From contig CAWEVI010000005.1 of the NCBI GenBank assembly GCA_963812475.1, positions 124,001 to 188,000 of the forward strand: a DNA stretch of 64,000 nt, written 5' to 3'. Under the pieces are notes generated by a model. The model saw nothing but the letters and a program-made list of their open reading frames with translations. It did not search any database and had not been told where the DNA came from. Of this stretch, positions 8,573 to 17,697 are shown in pieces (position 1 is the first letter of the stretch; each line of letters starts with the position of its first letter). This DNA is from JAMXLO01 sp963812475 (GTDB taxonomy: Bacteria > Pseudomonadota > Alphaproteobacteria > Acetobacterales > Acetobacteraceae). Both the position numbers and the translations under genes were made by a program.

Positions 8573-9805
8573 CATCCGCATCGCGGTGATATCGATTTCC
8601 ATCATCAGCTCCGGGCTGGCGAGGCCTTTCACGATCAGCACACTGACACACGGTTGCACGCCGTCCAGCCGACGCAGCACGACATCCGTCACGGTAGCCA
8701 GATAGGCGCGGTCGGTGACGTAAATGGTTGCCTTGGTGATGTCCGCGATGCCGGCGCCGGCTTCGCCCAGCAGCACCGCCACGTTCTCCATGGCCTGCTC
8801 GGCCTGCGCAGCCGGGTCGCCTGCGCCGTGCATCACCTCATTCAGATCAGTGGCGGTCTGCCCGCGCAGGATCACCTGCGGCCCCGCCCGTACCGCCATG
8901 CAGAAGTCGCAATCCAGCGCCTGTCGGGCGAAGCCGTAGCGGACGGCGTTCGAGTGATAGCGGCGGAAACGCTGGTGCGGTTCACCTTGTCCGCGCAGCA
9001 CGTGTGCATCGATCTCGAACAATATCTCCGGCCGGGCGAACCCGGGCACGACGATGCCGGTGGATACCGGATGGATGCCGCGGAAATGCCGGCCGATCAC
9101 CGGATAGACCGCACCGCGATACGCCCGATCGCTGATGTAAACGGTGATCTTGCACACCTCGTCCATGCCGGAGCCGGCTTCGTTCAGCAGGACGGCCAGG
9201 TTCGTCAATGCCAGATCGGCCTGCGCCGCGGCATCCTGGGGACGTCGGCCCAGCCCCGCCATGAAGCCGCCGTCGAGCGCGGAACCGGTCTGACCGCGCA
9301 CGAACACCTCGGCATCGCCGGCGGCAACCATCGCACCCCGCCACGCGATGGCCTGATCGAACCAGTCTTTCAGCTCGAATGTCCGCAGACGATGCGCCGG
9401 CTCGCCGACGACCGCCTCGGCATCGATCTGGACCATCAGTTCCGGCAGTGGCAGCCCGGCAACGACCAGGCCGGTGCTGACCGGGAACACATCCCGCAAC
9501 CGAACGCCGATCGCCTCATAGACCTGCTTGCGGTGTGCGCGATCGACCAGCGACGTGGTAAGCTTGGTGATATCGCGCAGCGATCCGCCCGCGGCCTGCA
9601 GCGCGGCCTCGATGTTGTCGAGCGCGACGTGTGTCTGTGCGGACGGGTCGCCGAGCCCGGCAACCAAGCCGTCCGCCAGCAGCGCGCTGCGTCCGCTGAG
9701 GAACACTCGATCGGCACACCGGATCGCAGCGGACACCGGCGACCGAAGTCGCCCGGCGGGCATGAATGGCGCGGCGTCAAACGGCAGAAAACTCGCGCGC
9801 GGCAT
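8567..9805 (-). CDS. Fused triple-domain RidA (YjgF/YER057c/UK114) family protein
   Basis: RidA proteins are normally about 130-residue homotrimers that hydrolyse reactive enamines/imines. This 412-residue chain holds three copies in tandem, about residues 17-133, 150-272 and 297-412. Each has an AxxAxxxxxNxxxxLxxAG helix (HVALDNIEAALQAAG; DLALTNLAVLLNEAG; EQAMENVAVLLGEAG), a PELxxxID strand and a V-x-D-R segment. The catalytic arginine expected before that strand is glycine in all three (about 117, 255, 394: VVAGLPLPE, VVPGFARPE, IVKGLASPE). I chose ATG 9805 because residues encoded upstream (to 9883) overlap the next gene and look non-coding. It may be a single-chain pseudotrimer that binds but does not deaminate; this is inference. 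Confidence 0.85.
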   Translation of the reverse strand: MPRASFLPFDAAPFMPAGRLRSPVSAAIRCADRVFLSGRSALLADGLVAGLGDPSAQTHVALDNIEAALQAAGGSLRDITKLTTSLVDRAHRKQVYEAIGVRLRDVFPVSTGLVVAGLPLPELMVQIDAEAVVGEPAHRLRTFELKDWFDQAIAWRGAMVAAGDAEVFVRGQTGSALDGGFMAGLGRRPQDAAAQADLALTNLAVLLNEAGSGMDEVCKITVYISDRAYRGAVYPVIGRHFRGIHPVSTGIVVPGFARPEILFEIDAHVLRGQGEPHQRFRRYHSNAVRYGFARQALDCDFCMAVRAGPQVILRGQTATDLNEVMHGAGDPAAQAEQAMENVAVLLGEAGAGIADITKATIYVTDRAYLATVTDVVLRRLDGVQPCVSVLIVKGLASPELMMEIDITAMRMS

Positions 9806-9879
9806 GCACTCGGCACTCCAAGGACGCTGGCAGACTAGCTCCTGCGCGCCTCGGATGCACAAAACGGCCTGTGGGGTGC

Positions 9880-10185
9880 TCAATATCCCATCGGAACACC
9901 GTAGCCCGGCGCGGCATAGGGCGGAGGCGGTGCGTAGGCGACCGGCGGAGGAGGGTAGTAGTGCGGCTGCGACGACGCGATCATGCCGCCGATCACCGCG
10001 CCGACGCCCAGACCGATCAACGCACCGGCCACTGCATCGCCATTGCCGTGGTCGTGGTGCTCGTAGCCGTGCCAGCCGCCACCCCAGTTGCCGCCATGAT
10101 GACGCCAGTCGGCATGGGCCGCGGGTGCGGCAAGCAGCCCCAGTGCGACGGGTGCGGCGATCAGCAGCGATGACCAGGTGCGCAT
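9880..10185 (-). CDS. Small secreted glycine/proline-rich protein
   Basis: The 101-residue product starts MRTWSSLLIAAPVALGLLAAPAAHA, a clear Sec signal peptide with AHA cleavage. A His/Gly-rich segment follows (HHGGNWGGGWHGYEHHDH), then a hydrophobic glycine-zipper stretch (AVAGALIGLGVGAVIGGMIA) and a Pro/Tyr-rich tail with PPPP runs. The glycine-zipper pattern is seen in outer-membrane or surface-associated small proteins. An AGGA sequence precedes ATG 10185. The upstream frame to 10308 is not signal-like, so the shorter start is preferred. Function is unknown. Confidence 0.75.
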   Translation of the reverse strand: MRTWSSLLIAAPVALGLLAAPAAHADWRHHGGNWGGGWHGYEHHDHGNGDAVAGALIGLGVGAVIGGMIASSQPHYYPPPPVAYAPPPPYAAPGYGVPMGY

Positions 10186-10341
10186 GGCTCGATCCTCATT
10201 TTCGGATGTGAGCCAAAGCTGGTGATCGGCGGTGACCGCATTGCGGCAGCACGGTGATATAACGGCGGCGTTTCGTGCGGCGTCATCGCTCCCGTTCGTG
10301 CGCGGCAAAAAAGCAGGTTGCGCCTGTGCGCGGCTGTTCGC

Positions 10342-11919
10342 CTAAACCCGTCGCACACCCCAGAACAGCGGGAACCCGTCAGGAATGCCGTCGATCGTGT
10401 TCTGCCAGGCCATCGGCTGATACCAGATGCCGACCGGAAGATGCGGCACGTCGATCCAGCACTGGCGCTGAATGTCCGCCGCGATCTGCTTCTGCGCCGC
10501 CAGATCCGGCGCATCGACCCAGGCGGCGCGAAGTTCCTCGATGCGTGGGCTGTCGGTCCAGCCGAACCATGCCTTCTCTCCCGTCGTGCGCAGGAAGTGC
10601 AGCAGCGGCGTCTGCATGTCGAGCCCGTTGGCAGTGGTGAATGCCGCGCTCCAGCCGCCCTTGTCGACCGGCTGGCGATTTTCGCGTCGCACGATCACGG
10701 TGCCCCAGTCCATCGACTGAACTTCCAGGTTGATCCCGGCGGACTTCAGCATTTCGGCCCCAACGTCGGCCATGGCCTTGCGATAATGCGGATCGCTCGG
10801 CGCGAGCAGGACGGTCTTCTCGTTGTTGTAGCCGGCTGCCTTGATCGCCGCTCGGACCTTGGCGAGATCACGTGGACTGTTCAGCACCTCCATGCCCGCA
10901 TCGGTTGCCATGTCTGTGCCGGGCGTGAAGATCCCCACGCCGGCGCGCCACATGGATGGATCCTCGCCGGCGACGGCAATCATGTAATCCGACTGCACCA
11001 CTGCGCCCAGCAACGCGCGACGGATAGCCGGGTTGTTGAACGGCGGCTGCAGGTTGTTCATCTTCATGAAGCCGAGCGTGCCGTTGCGGTCCTTTATCTC
11101 CACCCGAATTTTGCCGGTGTTCTTCAACAACGGAAGCAGATCCGATGTCGGCAGTTCCCACCAGTCCATCTCGCCGGTCTGCATGGCACTGGCAGAGGTG
11201 CCATCGTCGGGGCTGACGTGCCACTCCACCCGCTCGAAATGCACGACCTTCCCGCCGGCGGTCCAGCCTGTGCTGACTTCCTGTCTCGGATGATAACGTT
11301 CGAATTTGGTGTAGACGGCGAGCGAGCCAGACACCCATTCGTCGGCCTTGAAGCGGAACGGCCCGCTGCCGACCATTTCGTCGACCGGCTTGAACGCGTC
11401 GGTATTGGCCAGACGCTCCGGCATCATCGCGCACATCGGCGTGGAAATCTTGCCGAGCGCGTATGGCAGCATCCGGAACGGCCGTTTCAAGCGAAACTGT
11501 ATCGTTCGATCGTCGATCGCCGACAGGTCGTCGGTGCGCGCCATCAGCAGCGCGCCGATGCCGTCGCGCGGCGCCCAGCGGCGGATCGAGGCAACGCAGT
11601 CGCGGGCGAGCACCTTTTCCCCGTCATGCCACAACAGCCCTTCGCGGAGCGTGAGCCTCCAGCGCCTGCCGTCATCCTCGACGGTGAAACCTTCCAGCAT
11701 CTGCGGCTGCATCTGATACGCGCTGTCCATGCCGAACAGCGTATCGAACACCATGTAACCGTGATTGCGGGCAGTGTAGACCGTGGTCACGATCGGATCG
11801 AGAATGGTCAGATCCGATTGGGGAATGAACTTCAGCGGCGCATTGGCCGCGCCACGTGAAATGGACGGCGCCGCCAGCAAGGCGGCAACGCCAGTCGTGA
11901 ACGTGCGACGCCGGATCAT
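10342..11919 (-). CDS. ABC transporter substrate-binding protein, family 5 (peptide/opine/nickel type)
   Basis: This 525-residue periplasmic receptor has a Tat-like leader (MIRRRTFTTGVAALLAAPSISRGA) and the SBP_bac_5 fold. Hallmarks include LDPIVTTVYTARNHGYMVFDTLF, WRLTLREGLLWHDGEKV and GSGPFRF, with a C-terminal AAWVDAPDLAAQKQIA helix. It would deliver a peptide or similar organic solute to an inner-membrane ABC permease. No permease or ATPase genes of that class are adjacent; the next gene on the strand is an AmpG-like MFS protein. It is therefore an orphan receptor here. A GGAGAATC sequence precedes the start. Confidence 0.92.
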   Translation of the reverse strand: MIRRRTFTTGVAALLAAPSISRGAANAPLKFIPQSDLTILDPIVTTVYTARNHGYMVFDTLFGMDSAYQMQPQMLEGFTVEDDGRRWRLTLREGLLWHDGEKVLARDCVASIRRWAPRDGIGALLMARTDDLSAIDDRTIQFRLKRPFRMLPYALGKISTPMCAMMPERLANTDAFKPVDEMVGSGPFRFKADEWVSGSLAVYTKFERYHPRQEVSTGWTAGGKVVHFERVEWHVSPDDGTSASAMQTGEMDWWELPTSDLLPLLKNTGKIRVEIKDRNGTLGFMKMNNLQPPFNNPAIRRALLGAVVQSDYMIAVAGEDPSMWRAGVGIFTPGTDMATDAGMEVLNSPRDLAKVRAAIKAAGYNNEKTVLLAPSDPHYRKAMADVGAEMLKSAGINLEVQSMDWGTVIVRRENRQPVDKGGWSAAFTTANGLDMQTPLLHFLRTTGEKAWFGWTDSPRIEELRAAWVDAPDLAAQKQIAADIQRQCWIDVPHLPVGIWYQPMAWQNTIDGIPDGFPLFWGVRRV

Positions 11920-12032
11920 GGATTAGATTCTCCGTGTTTTCCTGGTTCAGGCGAGGCGCCACCACGTCAGCCAGGTGTTCAATTGCGCGGTGTCAGACTG
12001 TGCGGCGTATCTGCCGACACCGCTTCATCGCC

Positions 12033-13388
12033 TCATCGTCCCGCTCCCTCGTCCACCGGATACCGCCGCATCAATATCAGCATCAGTCCCATCGACGGCA
12101 ATGCGGCGAACATGCACAGCGCATAGAATGCCACCCACCCGACCTGCGCTGCCAGCACGCCCGACGCCCCGCCGATCGTGTGCACCGCAATCGCTGCCAA
12201 CGACGACAGCAACGCGTAGTGTGTGGCGGTGAACTCGCGCGAACACAGGCCGGACAGGTAGGTGATGAACGCCGCGTCGGCCATGCCCTGCGCGAACGCC
12301 TCGGTGGTCACGGTCGCGAACAGCACGTGGTGTTCGCCGGCCGACAGGGCGAGCAGCAGATACATCCCCATTGCAATCGTCTGGGTCCAGCCGGTGCGCA
12401 GCAGCGCCCGCCCGGTGCCGATGCGCGCCACCAGCCAACCGCCCAGCGCGATGCCGGCCAGCGTGCCGCCAAGGGAGAACCACCCGGTCGCCGCGATCGC
12501 CTCCCGCGAGAAACCCAGCGCGCGATAGAACGGCGCGGTCATGATGCCGGCCATCGCCTCGCCCAGTTTGAACAGCGCGACGAAGGCCAGGATCAGCACC
12601 GCGCCGCGACGGCTCAGAAAATCGCGCAGCGGTTCGATCACCGCGCGCGCGAGACGGGCGGCGAAGCCCGCCGGCACGACGCGGCGCTCGGCCGGCGGGG
12701 GTTCCGGCGCCAGCAGGGTAACCACCACCCCGAGACCGATCAGCACCGCCACGCCGAGCAGTGCCGCATGCCATCCGACCACACCCACCGCGGATATCAC
12801 GCCCGTGGTCGCGATCAGCAACGCGATGCGATAACCCCAGATGTAGGCTGCCATCGCCGCACCCTGGCGGTGGGAGGGGAAAACCTCGATGCGCCAGGCA
12901 TCAACCACGATGTCCTGGCTGGCCGAGAAGAATGCGACGAGCGCGGCGAGGGCAAGCGCGGCAAACGGGAGATGCGCGGGATCGGACAACGCCAGCAGTG
13001 CGGCGGCGGCGGCCAGCGCGGGCTGGATCGCGGCGAGCCAACCTCTGCGACGGCCCAGGCGGCGTAATGGCCCGGGCGGCGGGGCGTTGTCCAACACCGG
13101 GGCCCAGAGGAACTTCAGCGAATAGGCCAGACCGATGTTTGCGGTCAGACCGATCACCGCCAGCGACACTCCGCCCTCGGATAGCCAAAGGCGGAAGGTG
13201 AAGCCGGACAGCGGCAGCGGCAGGCCGGCAACGAAGCCGTATGCGGCCATCAGCCAGAGATGGGGCCCTCCCGGCCCGCTCCCCCCCTTCCGCTCCCGCA
13301 GGGGGCGGGGGAGTTCGGTTTCCGCGACCCCCCCTCCCATGACGGGTGGGGGCTGGGGGGTGGGATCGCTACGGAACGTCCGCGTCAC
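12033..13388 (-). CDS. AmpG-like major facilitator superfamily permease
   Basis: The protein has about 12 hydrophobic segments, the first at LWLMAAYGFVAGLPLPLSGFTFRLWL. It fits the AmpG/muropeptide branch of the MFS, with SASQDIVVDAWRIE matching the 'QDiavDayaie' loop typical of AmpG and acetyl-CoA transporter relatives. AmpG imports anhydro-muropeptides for cell-wall recycling. The start is doubtful. From 13388 the first ~46 residues are translated from a C/G-rich repeat and overlap the upstream GNAT gene, so ATG 13340 or 13250 may be the true start. A preceding family 5 binding protein might suggest peptide uptake as a shared theme, but the two are separated by 113 bases. Confidence 0.85.
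   Translation of the reverse strand: MTRTFRSDPTPQPPPVMGGGVAETELPRPLRERKGGSGPGGPHLWLMAAYGFVAGLPLPLSGFTFRLWLSEGGVSLAVIGLTANIGLAYSLKFLWAPVLDNAPPPGPLRRLGRRRGWLAAIQPALAAAAALLALSDPAHLPFAALALAALVAFFSASQDIVVDAWRIEVFPSHRQGAAMAAYIWGYRIALLIATTGVISAVGVVGWHAALLGVAVLIGLGVVVTLLAPEPPPAERRVVPAGFAARLARAVIEPLRDFLSRRGAVLILAFVALFKLGEAMAGIMTAPFYRALGFSREAIAATGWFSLGGTLAGIALGGWLVARIGTGRALLRTGWTQTIAMGMYLLLALSAGEHHVLFATVTTEAFAQGMADAAFITYLSGLCSREFTATHYALLSSLAAIAVHTIGGASGVLAAQVGWVAFYALCMFAALPSMGLMLILMRRYPVDEGAGR
13278..13365. repeat. C/G-rich palindromic repeat pair
   Basis: Two C-tract/G-tract dyads lie in a row: CCCCCCCTTCCGCTCCCGC with GGGGGCGGGGGAG, then CCCCCCCTCCC with GGGTGGGGGCTGGGGGGTGGG. They match in style those at 5354-5390, 57197-57237 and 61547-61626. 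The AmpG frame reads through them if started at 13388. Confidence 0.6.
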
Positions 13389-13884
13389 CGCGGCCGAGCG
13401 CGCGCTGCATGGACACCACGTCCACCCAGTTGCCGAATTTCACGCCGACCGACCGCAACGTGCCGACCATCTGAAATCCCAGGCTCGCATGCACGCCGAT
13501 CGAGCCGACATTCTCAGAATCGCCGATCACAGCGATCATCTGGCGCATGCCGCGCTCGGTGGCGTCCGCGATCAGGCGCGCCACCAGCGCCTTGCCGACC
13601 CCCTGGCCGCGCACGTCCTCGCGCACATAGACGCTGTCCTCGACGCAGTAGCGATAGGCGGACCGGTCGCGGAACTGCGTGTAGTAGGCAAACCCCAGCA
13701 CGCCCGTCGCATCCGTCGCCACCAGCCAGCTCCAGCCGCTCGCAGTCACCTTGGCGAGCCGCCCGGTCATTGCCTCGACCGACGGCGGCTCTTCCTCGAA
13801 GGTGCCGGCGCCGGTCAACACGTGATGGGCATAGATTGCCTGGATTTCCGGGATATCGGCTTCGCCTGCTTCTCGTATCACCAT
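13369..13884 (-). CDS. GNAT N-acetyltransferase, phosphinothricin/methionine sulfoximine acetyltransferase type
   Basis: The 171-residue protein has the layout of the Bar/MddA subgroup of GNAT enzymes. It shows an N-terminal IREAGEADIPEIQAIYAHHV, TGAGTFEEEPPS, then the acetyl-CoA loop VREDVRGQGVGKALVA (R/Q-x-x-G-x-G/A) near residues 90-105. A C-terminal NVGSIGVHASLGFQMVGTL completes it. Close relatives acetylate methionine sulfone/sulfoximine and some related amino acids, giving protection from glutamine synthetase inhibitors. The exact acceptor is inferred from family only. Its stop overlaps the long version of the AmpG-like gene by 20 bases, and it lies 18 bases after the amidase, so the three may be co-transcribed. 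Confidence 0.88.
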   Translation of the reverse strand: MVIREAGEADIPEIQAIYAHHVLTGAGTFEEEPPSVEAMTGRLAKVTASGWSWLVATDATGVLGFAYYTQFRDRSAYRYCVEDSVYVREDVRGQGVGKALVARLIADATERGMRQMIAVIGDSENVGSIGVHASLGFQMVGTLRSVGVKFGNWVDVVSMQRALGRGDADVP

Positions 13885-13902
13885 CGCGACGCGTTCCTGC
13901 TG

Positions 13903-15096
13903 TCAGACCGGCAGCCCAAGCACGGACGCGGCGTCGCAGGCAAGCGCCAGCAATCCGCGATCGTGGCCGGCAGCGGCGACCAGCGAGAGTCCAACCGGAG
14001 CGCCCCCAACGACAGCTGCCGGCAATGTCACTTCCACCAACCCGCAGAAGCCGGCGATCGCCGTCACGCCGATCGTCGCCTGACGGATTGCATCCTGCTC
14101 CGCCATGCTCGCGGACAACAGGGGGGCGGGACAAGGGCTGGTCGGATAGATCAGCACCGCTCCGCCGGCCAACAGCGGGCGCACGCGCGCTTGGAACAAA
14201 CGACGGAAGGCACGGCCTGGTGCTGCCACCGCAGGGTCGGTTGCCTTGGCGGCGGCGAAGCGCTCGCCGATACCGGGCCCGAATCGGGGTTTGACGGCCT
14301 CGACCCAGCTGCCGAGCGTGGCCCACGCCTCCTCCGCCTGCGTGGTGCGGAAATGATCGAAGACGCTGTCGATGCCCTCCGGTGCGAGCCGGACGCCGAC
14401 CGCCCGACCGCGCAGCTGTTCGAGCTTTTCGAGTGCGGGGCGCAGCGCCTCGGCAACGTCGGGCTGGGCGTTGACCCAGGCTTCCTCCACGCGCAGCAGC
14501 GGCCCATCGACACCCTGCCGCCCGCCAGGCAGCAGCACGTCACCAATCCCTGCCAGCACGGAAGCGCTGCGCGCGAACCAGCCGCAGGTATCGAAATTGG
14601 GTGCCAGCGGACATGCACCGGCCAGGCTGACGGCGCCAAAGGTGGGCCGGATGCCGAACAGGCCACAATAGCTGGCCGGTATGCGCACCGAGCCGCCGGT
14701 ATCGGAGCCGATCGCGAAATCGGCCAGCAGACCGGCGACTGCCGCCGCCGAGCCGCAGCTCGAACCGCCGGGAAACCGGTCCGGGGCGCGCGGATTGAGC
14801 GGTGTGCCCTGCCAGATGTTCTCACCGGTAAGGCCATAGGCAAGTTCCATGGTCTTGGTCTTGCCCACCAGACGGGCGCCTGCCTGCAACAGGCTGGTGA
14901 CCACGGGAGCGGTGGCGATGGCCGGTGCATGGGTGCTTGCCCAGTCCGGGTTGCCATATGTCGTTACGGTGCCCGCAACGTCGAACACATCCTTCACGGC
15001 GAAGGTCAGTCCAGACAGACGGCCCGAGCTGATCGGCGGCCGTACCAGGCGCGGTCCCGGAACGAATGCTCCGTACGTATCATTCGCCGCCACCAT
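13903..15096 (-). CDS. Amidase signature family enzyme
   Basis: The 397-residue protein carries the Ser-cisSer-Lys triad of amidase signature hydrolases: lysine in FAVKDVFDVAG (about 34), the Gly/Ser-rich loop PGGSSCGSAAAVAG and GSDTGGSVRIPASYCG with the nucleophile. It is shorter than GatA (about 490), lacks tRNA-amidotransferase partners, and the start resembles small AtzF/indoleacetamide-type amidases. It probably hydrolyses a small organic amide in the cytoplasm. The start at 15096 is the first Met of the conserved region. A possible small gene (15124-15333) lies just upstream, and the GNAT gene follows 18 bases downstream. Confidence 0.9.
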   Translation of the reverse strand: MVAANDTYGAFVPGPRLVRPPISSGRLSGLTFAVKDVFDVAGTVTTYGNPDWASTHAPAIATAPVVTSLLQAGARLVGKTKTMELAYGLTGENIWQGTPLNPRAPDRFPGGSSCGSAAAVAGLLADFAIGSDTGGSVRIPASYCGLFGIRPTFGAVSLAGACPLAPNFDTCGWFARSASVLAGIGDVLLPGGRQGVDGPLLRVEEAWVNAQPDVAEALRPALEKLEQLRGRAVGVRLAPEGIDSVFDHFRTTQAEEAWATLGSWVEAVKPRFGPGIGERFAAAKATDPAVAAPGRAFRRLFQARVRPLLAGGAVLIYPTSPCPAPLLSASMAEQDAIRQATIGVTAIAGFCGLVEVTLPAAVVGGAPVGLSLVAAAGHDRGLLALACDAASVLGLPV

Positions 15097-15123
15097 TTGC
15101 TTTGTCCTCGCCTGCCGCGTGTG

Positions 15124-15333
15124 TCATAAGCCCCCGACATAACTGAGTCGCGGTTCGTATTCCGTTGCGTCCCTAAGCGCCGTGATAAATTCTTCTTGAT
15201 CGTCGGTCACACCAACGTGTATATCAAACCGCTGTATTCCAGCCACCGCCGGACCGGCCAATCGCTTTATCGGTCGAGAAACGCTGGCGGTAGGTGACCT
15301 AGCCGAGCGTACCAGTACAGTTCGCGACGGCAT
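15124..15333 (-). CDS. Possible small protein upstream of the amidase
   Basis: This 69-codon frame ends 28 bases before the amidase start. Its C-terminal half (FDIHVGVTDDQEEFITAL, then a short tail) looks protein-like, but codon third positions are less GC-rich than in neighbouring genes. No family was recognised. It could be a small gene in the amidase operon or the relic of a longer one, because the frame is open to 15561 across the start of the divergent exporter. Confidence 0.3.
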   Translation of the reverse strand: MPSRTVLVRSARSPTASVSRPIKRLAGPAVAGIQRFDIHVGVTDDQEEFITALRDATEYEPRLSYVGGL

Positions 15334-15387
15334 GAAGCGACCGCATTGCCGGCCGGCAATGCGACACGCCTCTGAAGGGGATCGCTC

Positions 15388-17697
15388 GTGGATGTAAATG
15401 ACGGACACGACTCCGGACGTGCGGGCCGGCGTCCGCAACCTGTTGACCGACAGCCAGTCGCCGGGGACGGCGGCGCGAGCGCGACCGGATCGTTGAGCGG
15501 TGCTGGCGAGCCGCTGGTCCATCCCCGGCTTCTGGCGGTGATCCAGGCCGGCCGATACCACGGGATCGAACTCGATCCCGGCGAGTTCCGCGGCACCGCA
15601 GGCGAGAAATCACCGTCCCCCGCGGCGCTTTCCACCTGGGCGCAGAATTCCGGCATGTGGGCCCGCGCCGTGCGGCTGCGCTGGCGGCATCTGCTGCGGT
15701 TCTCCAATACCGCCCCTGTGGTGCTGCTTTTCACCGACGGTTCCGCGGGTCTGCTCACCGGCGTCAATACCGAGCACAAGGTTGTCCTGATCAAGGATCC
15801 GCGCGGGCCGGCCGCCGATCCGCCGGTTGCGGTGGACGAATTGCGCCTCGCCGAAGTCTGGGCGGGCGATGCTGTTCTGATGCGGGCAAGCCGCGGCTTC
15901 ACCGAGGTCGACGCACCGTTCTCGCTGCGCTGGCTGGTCGGCCTCGTGTTGCAGGAGAGGCGGTCGCTCCAGGAAATCGGCGTCGCTTCGCTCACGCTGA
16001 GCTTCCTGACGATCTTCCCGCCGCTCATGGTGATGACGGTGGTCGACAAGGTACTGACGCATAACAGCTATTCGACGCTTGCGCTGTTGGCCACGATCCT
16101 CTGCATCGCCGTCGCCTACGAGACATTGCTCGGCTATTCGCGCCGGCTGATGATCCTGGTGATCGGCACCCGGATCGACGCCCGGCTCAACCTGCACGTG
16201 TTCAACCGGCTGCTGCGACTACCGCTCGACTATTTCGAGCGGCATCCGGCCGGCGAGACGATGTACAACATCACCCAGATCCACCGGGTGCGCGAATTTC
16301 TGACCGGCAAGCTGATGGCGTCCTTCCTGGACCTGATGACGCTGTGCGTGCTGTTGCCGTTCCTGTTCTTTCTGAATGCATCGCTGGCCTGGGTCGTGCT
16401 GGCCTGCGCCTGCCTGATCACGCTGGTGATCCTGATCTACCTCAAGCCGCTCGGCATCATCATGGCGCGCGTGGTCGCGGCGGAAACCAACAAGCAGTCG
16501 GCGCTCGGCGAGACGGTGTTCGGCGTGAGGACAGTCAAGTCGCTGGCCCTGGAGCCGCAGCGCAAGGCGCTGTGGGACGAGCGGATCGCCGAGGCGGGTA
16601 AGTGGCGCCTGGCCTACGGCAAGCTCGGCAACTGGCCGCAGACGATCGTGACGCCGATCGAGCGCTTCATGTGGATGGGCGTCATCCTGCTCGGCGCCTA
16701 TTGGGCCATGAGCGATCCGAGCGGCTTCGCGGTCGGTTCGCTGTTTGCCTTCATGATGTTGTCGATGCGCGTCGCGCAGCCGCTGGTGCAATTGGCGAAG
16801 ATGACCGACGAGTATCAGGATGTCGCCCAGGCGATCGCGCAGGCGGCCTCGGTGCTCAACCGTCCACTGGAGGTGGATGCCGCATCTGGCGGCATGCGGC
16901 CCAAATTCGCCGGCGCCATCACGTTTGAGGACCTTTCGTTCACCTATGCCGGCACCAAGACTCCCGCGTTGGATCGGGTCAGCTTCTCGATCCCCGCCGG
17001 GACGATGCTCGGCGTGGTCGGACGCTCCGGTTCGGGCAAGTCCACCCTTACCCGCCTGCTGCAGGGCATCAATCGCGATTATTCAGGCTTCCTGAAAATC
17101 GACGGCTCGGATCTTCGCGAGATCAACCTGCGCCATCTGCGCACCAGTTTCGGCGTCGTGTTGCAGGACAACTTCCTGTTCCGCGGATCGATCCGCGACA
17201 ATATCCTCGCTGGACGGCCGGGGCTCACGCTGGAGGACGCGGTTCGTTCCGCCAGGCTGGCGGGCGCCGAGGAATTCATCGAGCGCATGCCGAACGGGTA
17301 CGAGACCTACATTGAGGAGGGTTCGCCGAACCTCTCGGGCGGCCAGAAGCAGCGTCTCGCAATCGCGCGCGCGCTGATCAGCGATCCCCGCATCCTGATC
17401 CTCGATGAGGCAACAAGCGCGCTCGACCCGGAAAGCGAAGCACTGGTCAATGCCAATCTGCTGCGCATCGCGCTCGGGCGCACCATGGTCATTGTATCGC
17501 ATCGGCTATCCTCGCTCACCGAATGCGACCAGATACTCGTGCTCGAAAAGGGCACGGTGATGGACATAGCGCCGCACCGTGTCCTGCTCGAACGCTGCAC
17601 CGTTTATCGCCAGCTTTGGGCGCAGCAGAACCGTCATCTCGACAGCCAAGGTCCTCGCCATGCAGCTCTTGCCCCGACACTCGTCCAAGGCGATTAG
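15388..17697 (+). CDS. Type I secretion system ABC exporter (HlyB/PrtD-like ATPase-permease)
   Basis: The 769-residue inner-membrane exporter powers type I secretion. The N-terminal ~45-170 region resembles the C39-like domain of HlyB-type exporters and lacks a catalytic cysteine, so it would bind but not cleave the substrate. Five to six membrane helices follow, from about residue 190 (VASLTLSFLTIFPPLMVMTVV) to 470. The nucleotide-binding domain has Walker A VVGRSGSGKST near 545, the LSGGQKQR signature near 650, Walker B ILILDEATSALD near 675 and the H-loop VSHRLSS near 703. The adaptor gene starts within its 3' end. No RTX-repeat cargo or TolC-like channel was found in the window. Confidence 0.95.
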   Translation: MDVNDGHDSGRAGRRPQPVDRQPVAGDGGASATGSLSGAGEPLVHPRLLAVIQAGRYHGIELDPGEFRGTAGEKSPSPAALSTWAQNSGMWARAVRLRWRHLLRFSNTAPVVLLFTDGSAGLLTGVNTEHKVVLIKDPRGPAADPPVAVDELRLAEVWAGDAVLMRASRGFTEVDAPFSLRWLVGLVLQERRSLQEIGVASLTLSFLTIFPPLMVMTVVDKVLTHNSYSTLALLATILCIAVAYETLLGYSRRLMILVIGTRIDARLNLHVFNRLLRLPLDYFERHPAGETMYNITQIHRVREFLTGKLMASFLDLMTLCVLLPFLFFLNASLAWVVLACACLITLVILIYLKPLGIIMARVVAAETNKQSALGETVFGVRTVKSLALEPQRKALWDERIAEAGKWRLAYGKLGNWPQTIVTPIERFMWMGVILLGAYWAMSDPSGFAVGSLFAFMMLSMRVAQPLVQLAKMTDEYQDVAQAIAQAASVLNRPLEVDAASGGMRPKFAGAITFEDLSFTYAGTKTPALDRVSFSIPAGTMLGVVGRSGSGKSTLTRLLQGINRDYSGFLKIDGSDLREINLRHLRTSFGVVLQDNFLFRGSIRDNILAGRPGLTLEDAVRSARLAGAEEFIERMPNGYETYIEEGSPNLSGGQKQRLAIARALISDPRILILDEATSALDPESEALVNANLLRIALGRTMVIVSHRLSSLTECDQILVLEKGTVMDIAPHRVLLERCTVYRQLWAQQNRHLDSQGPRHAALAPTLVQGD

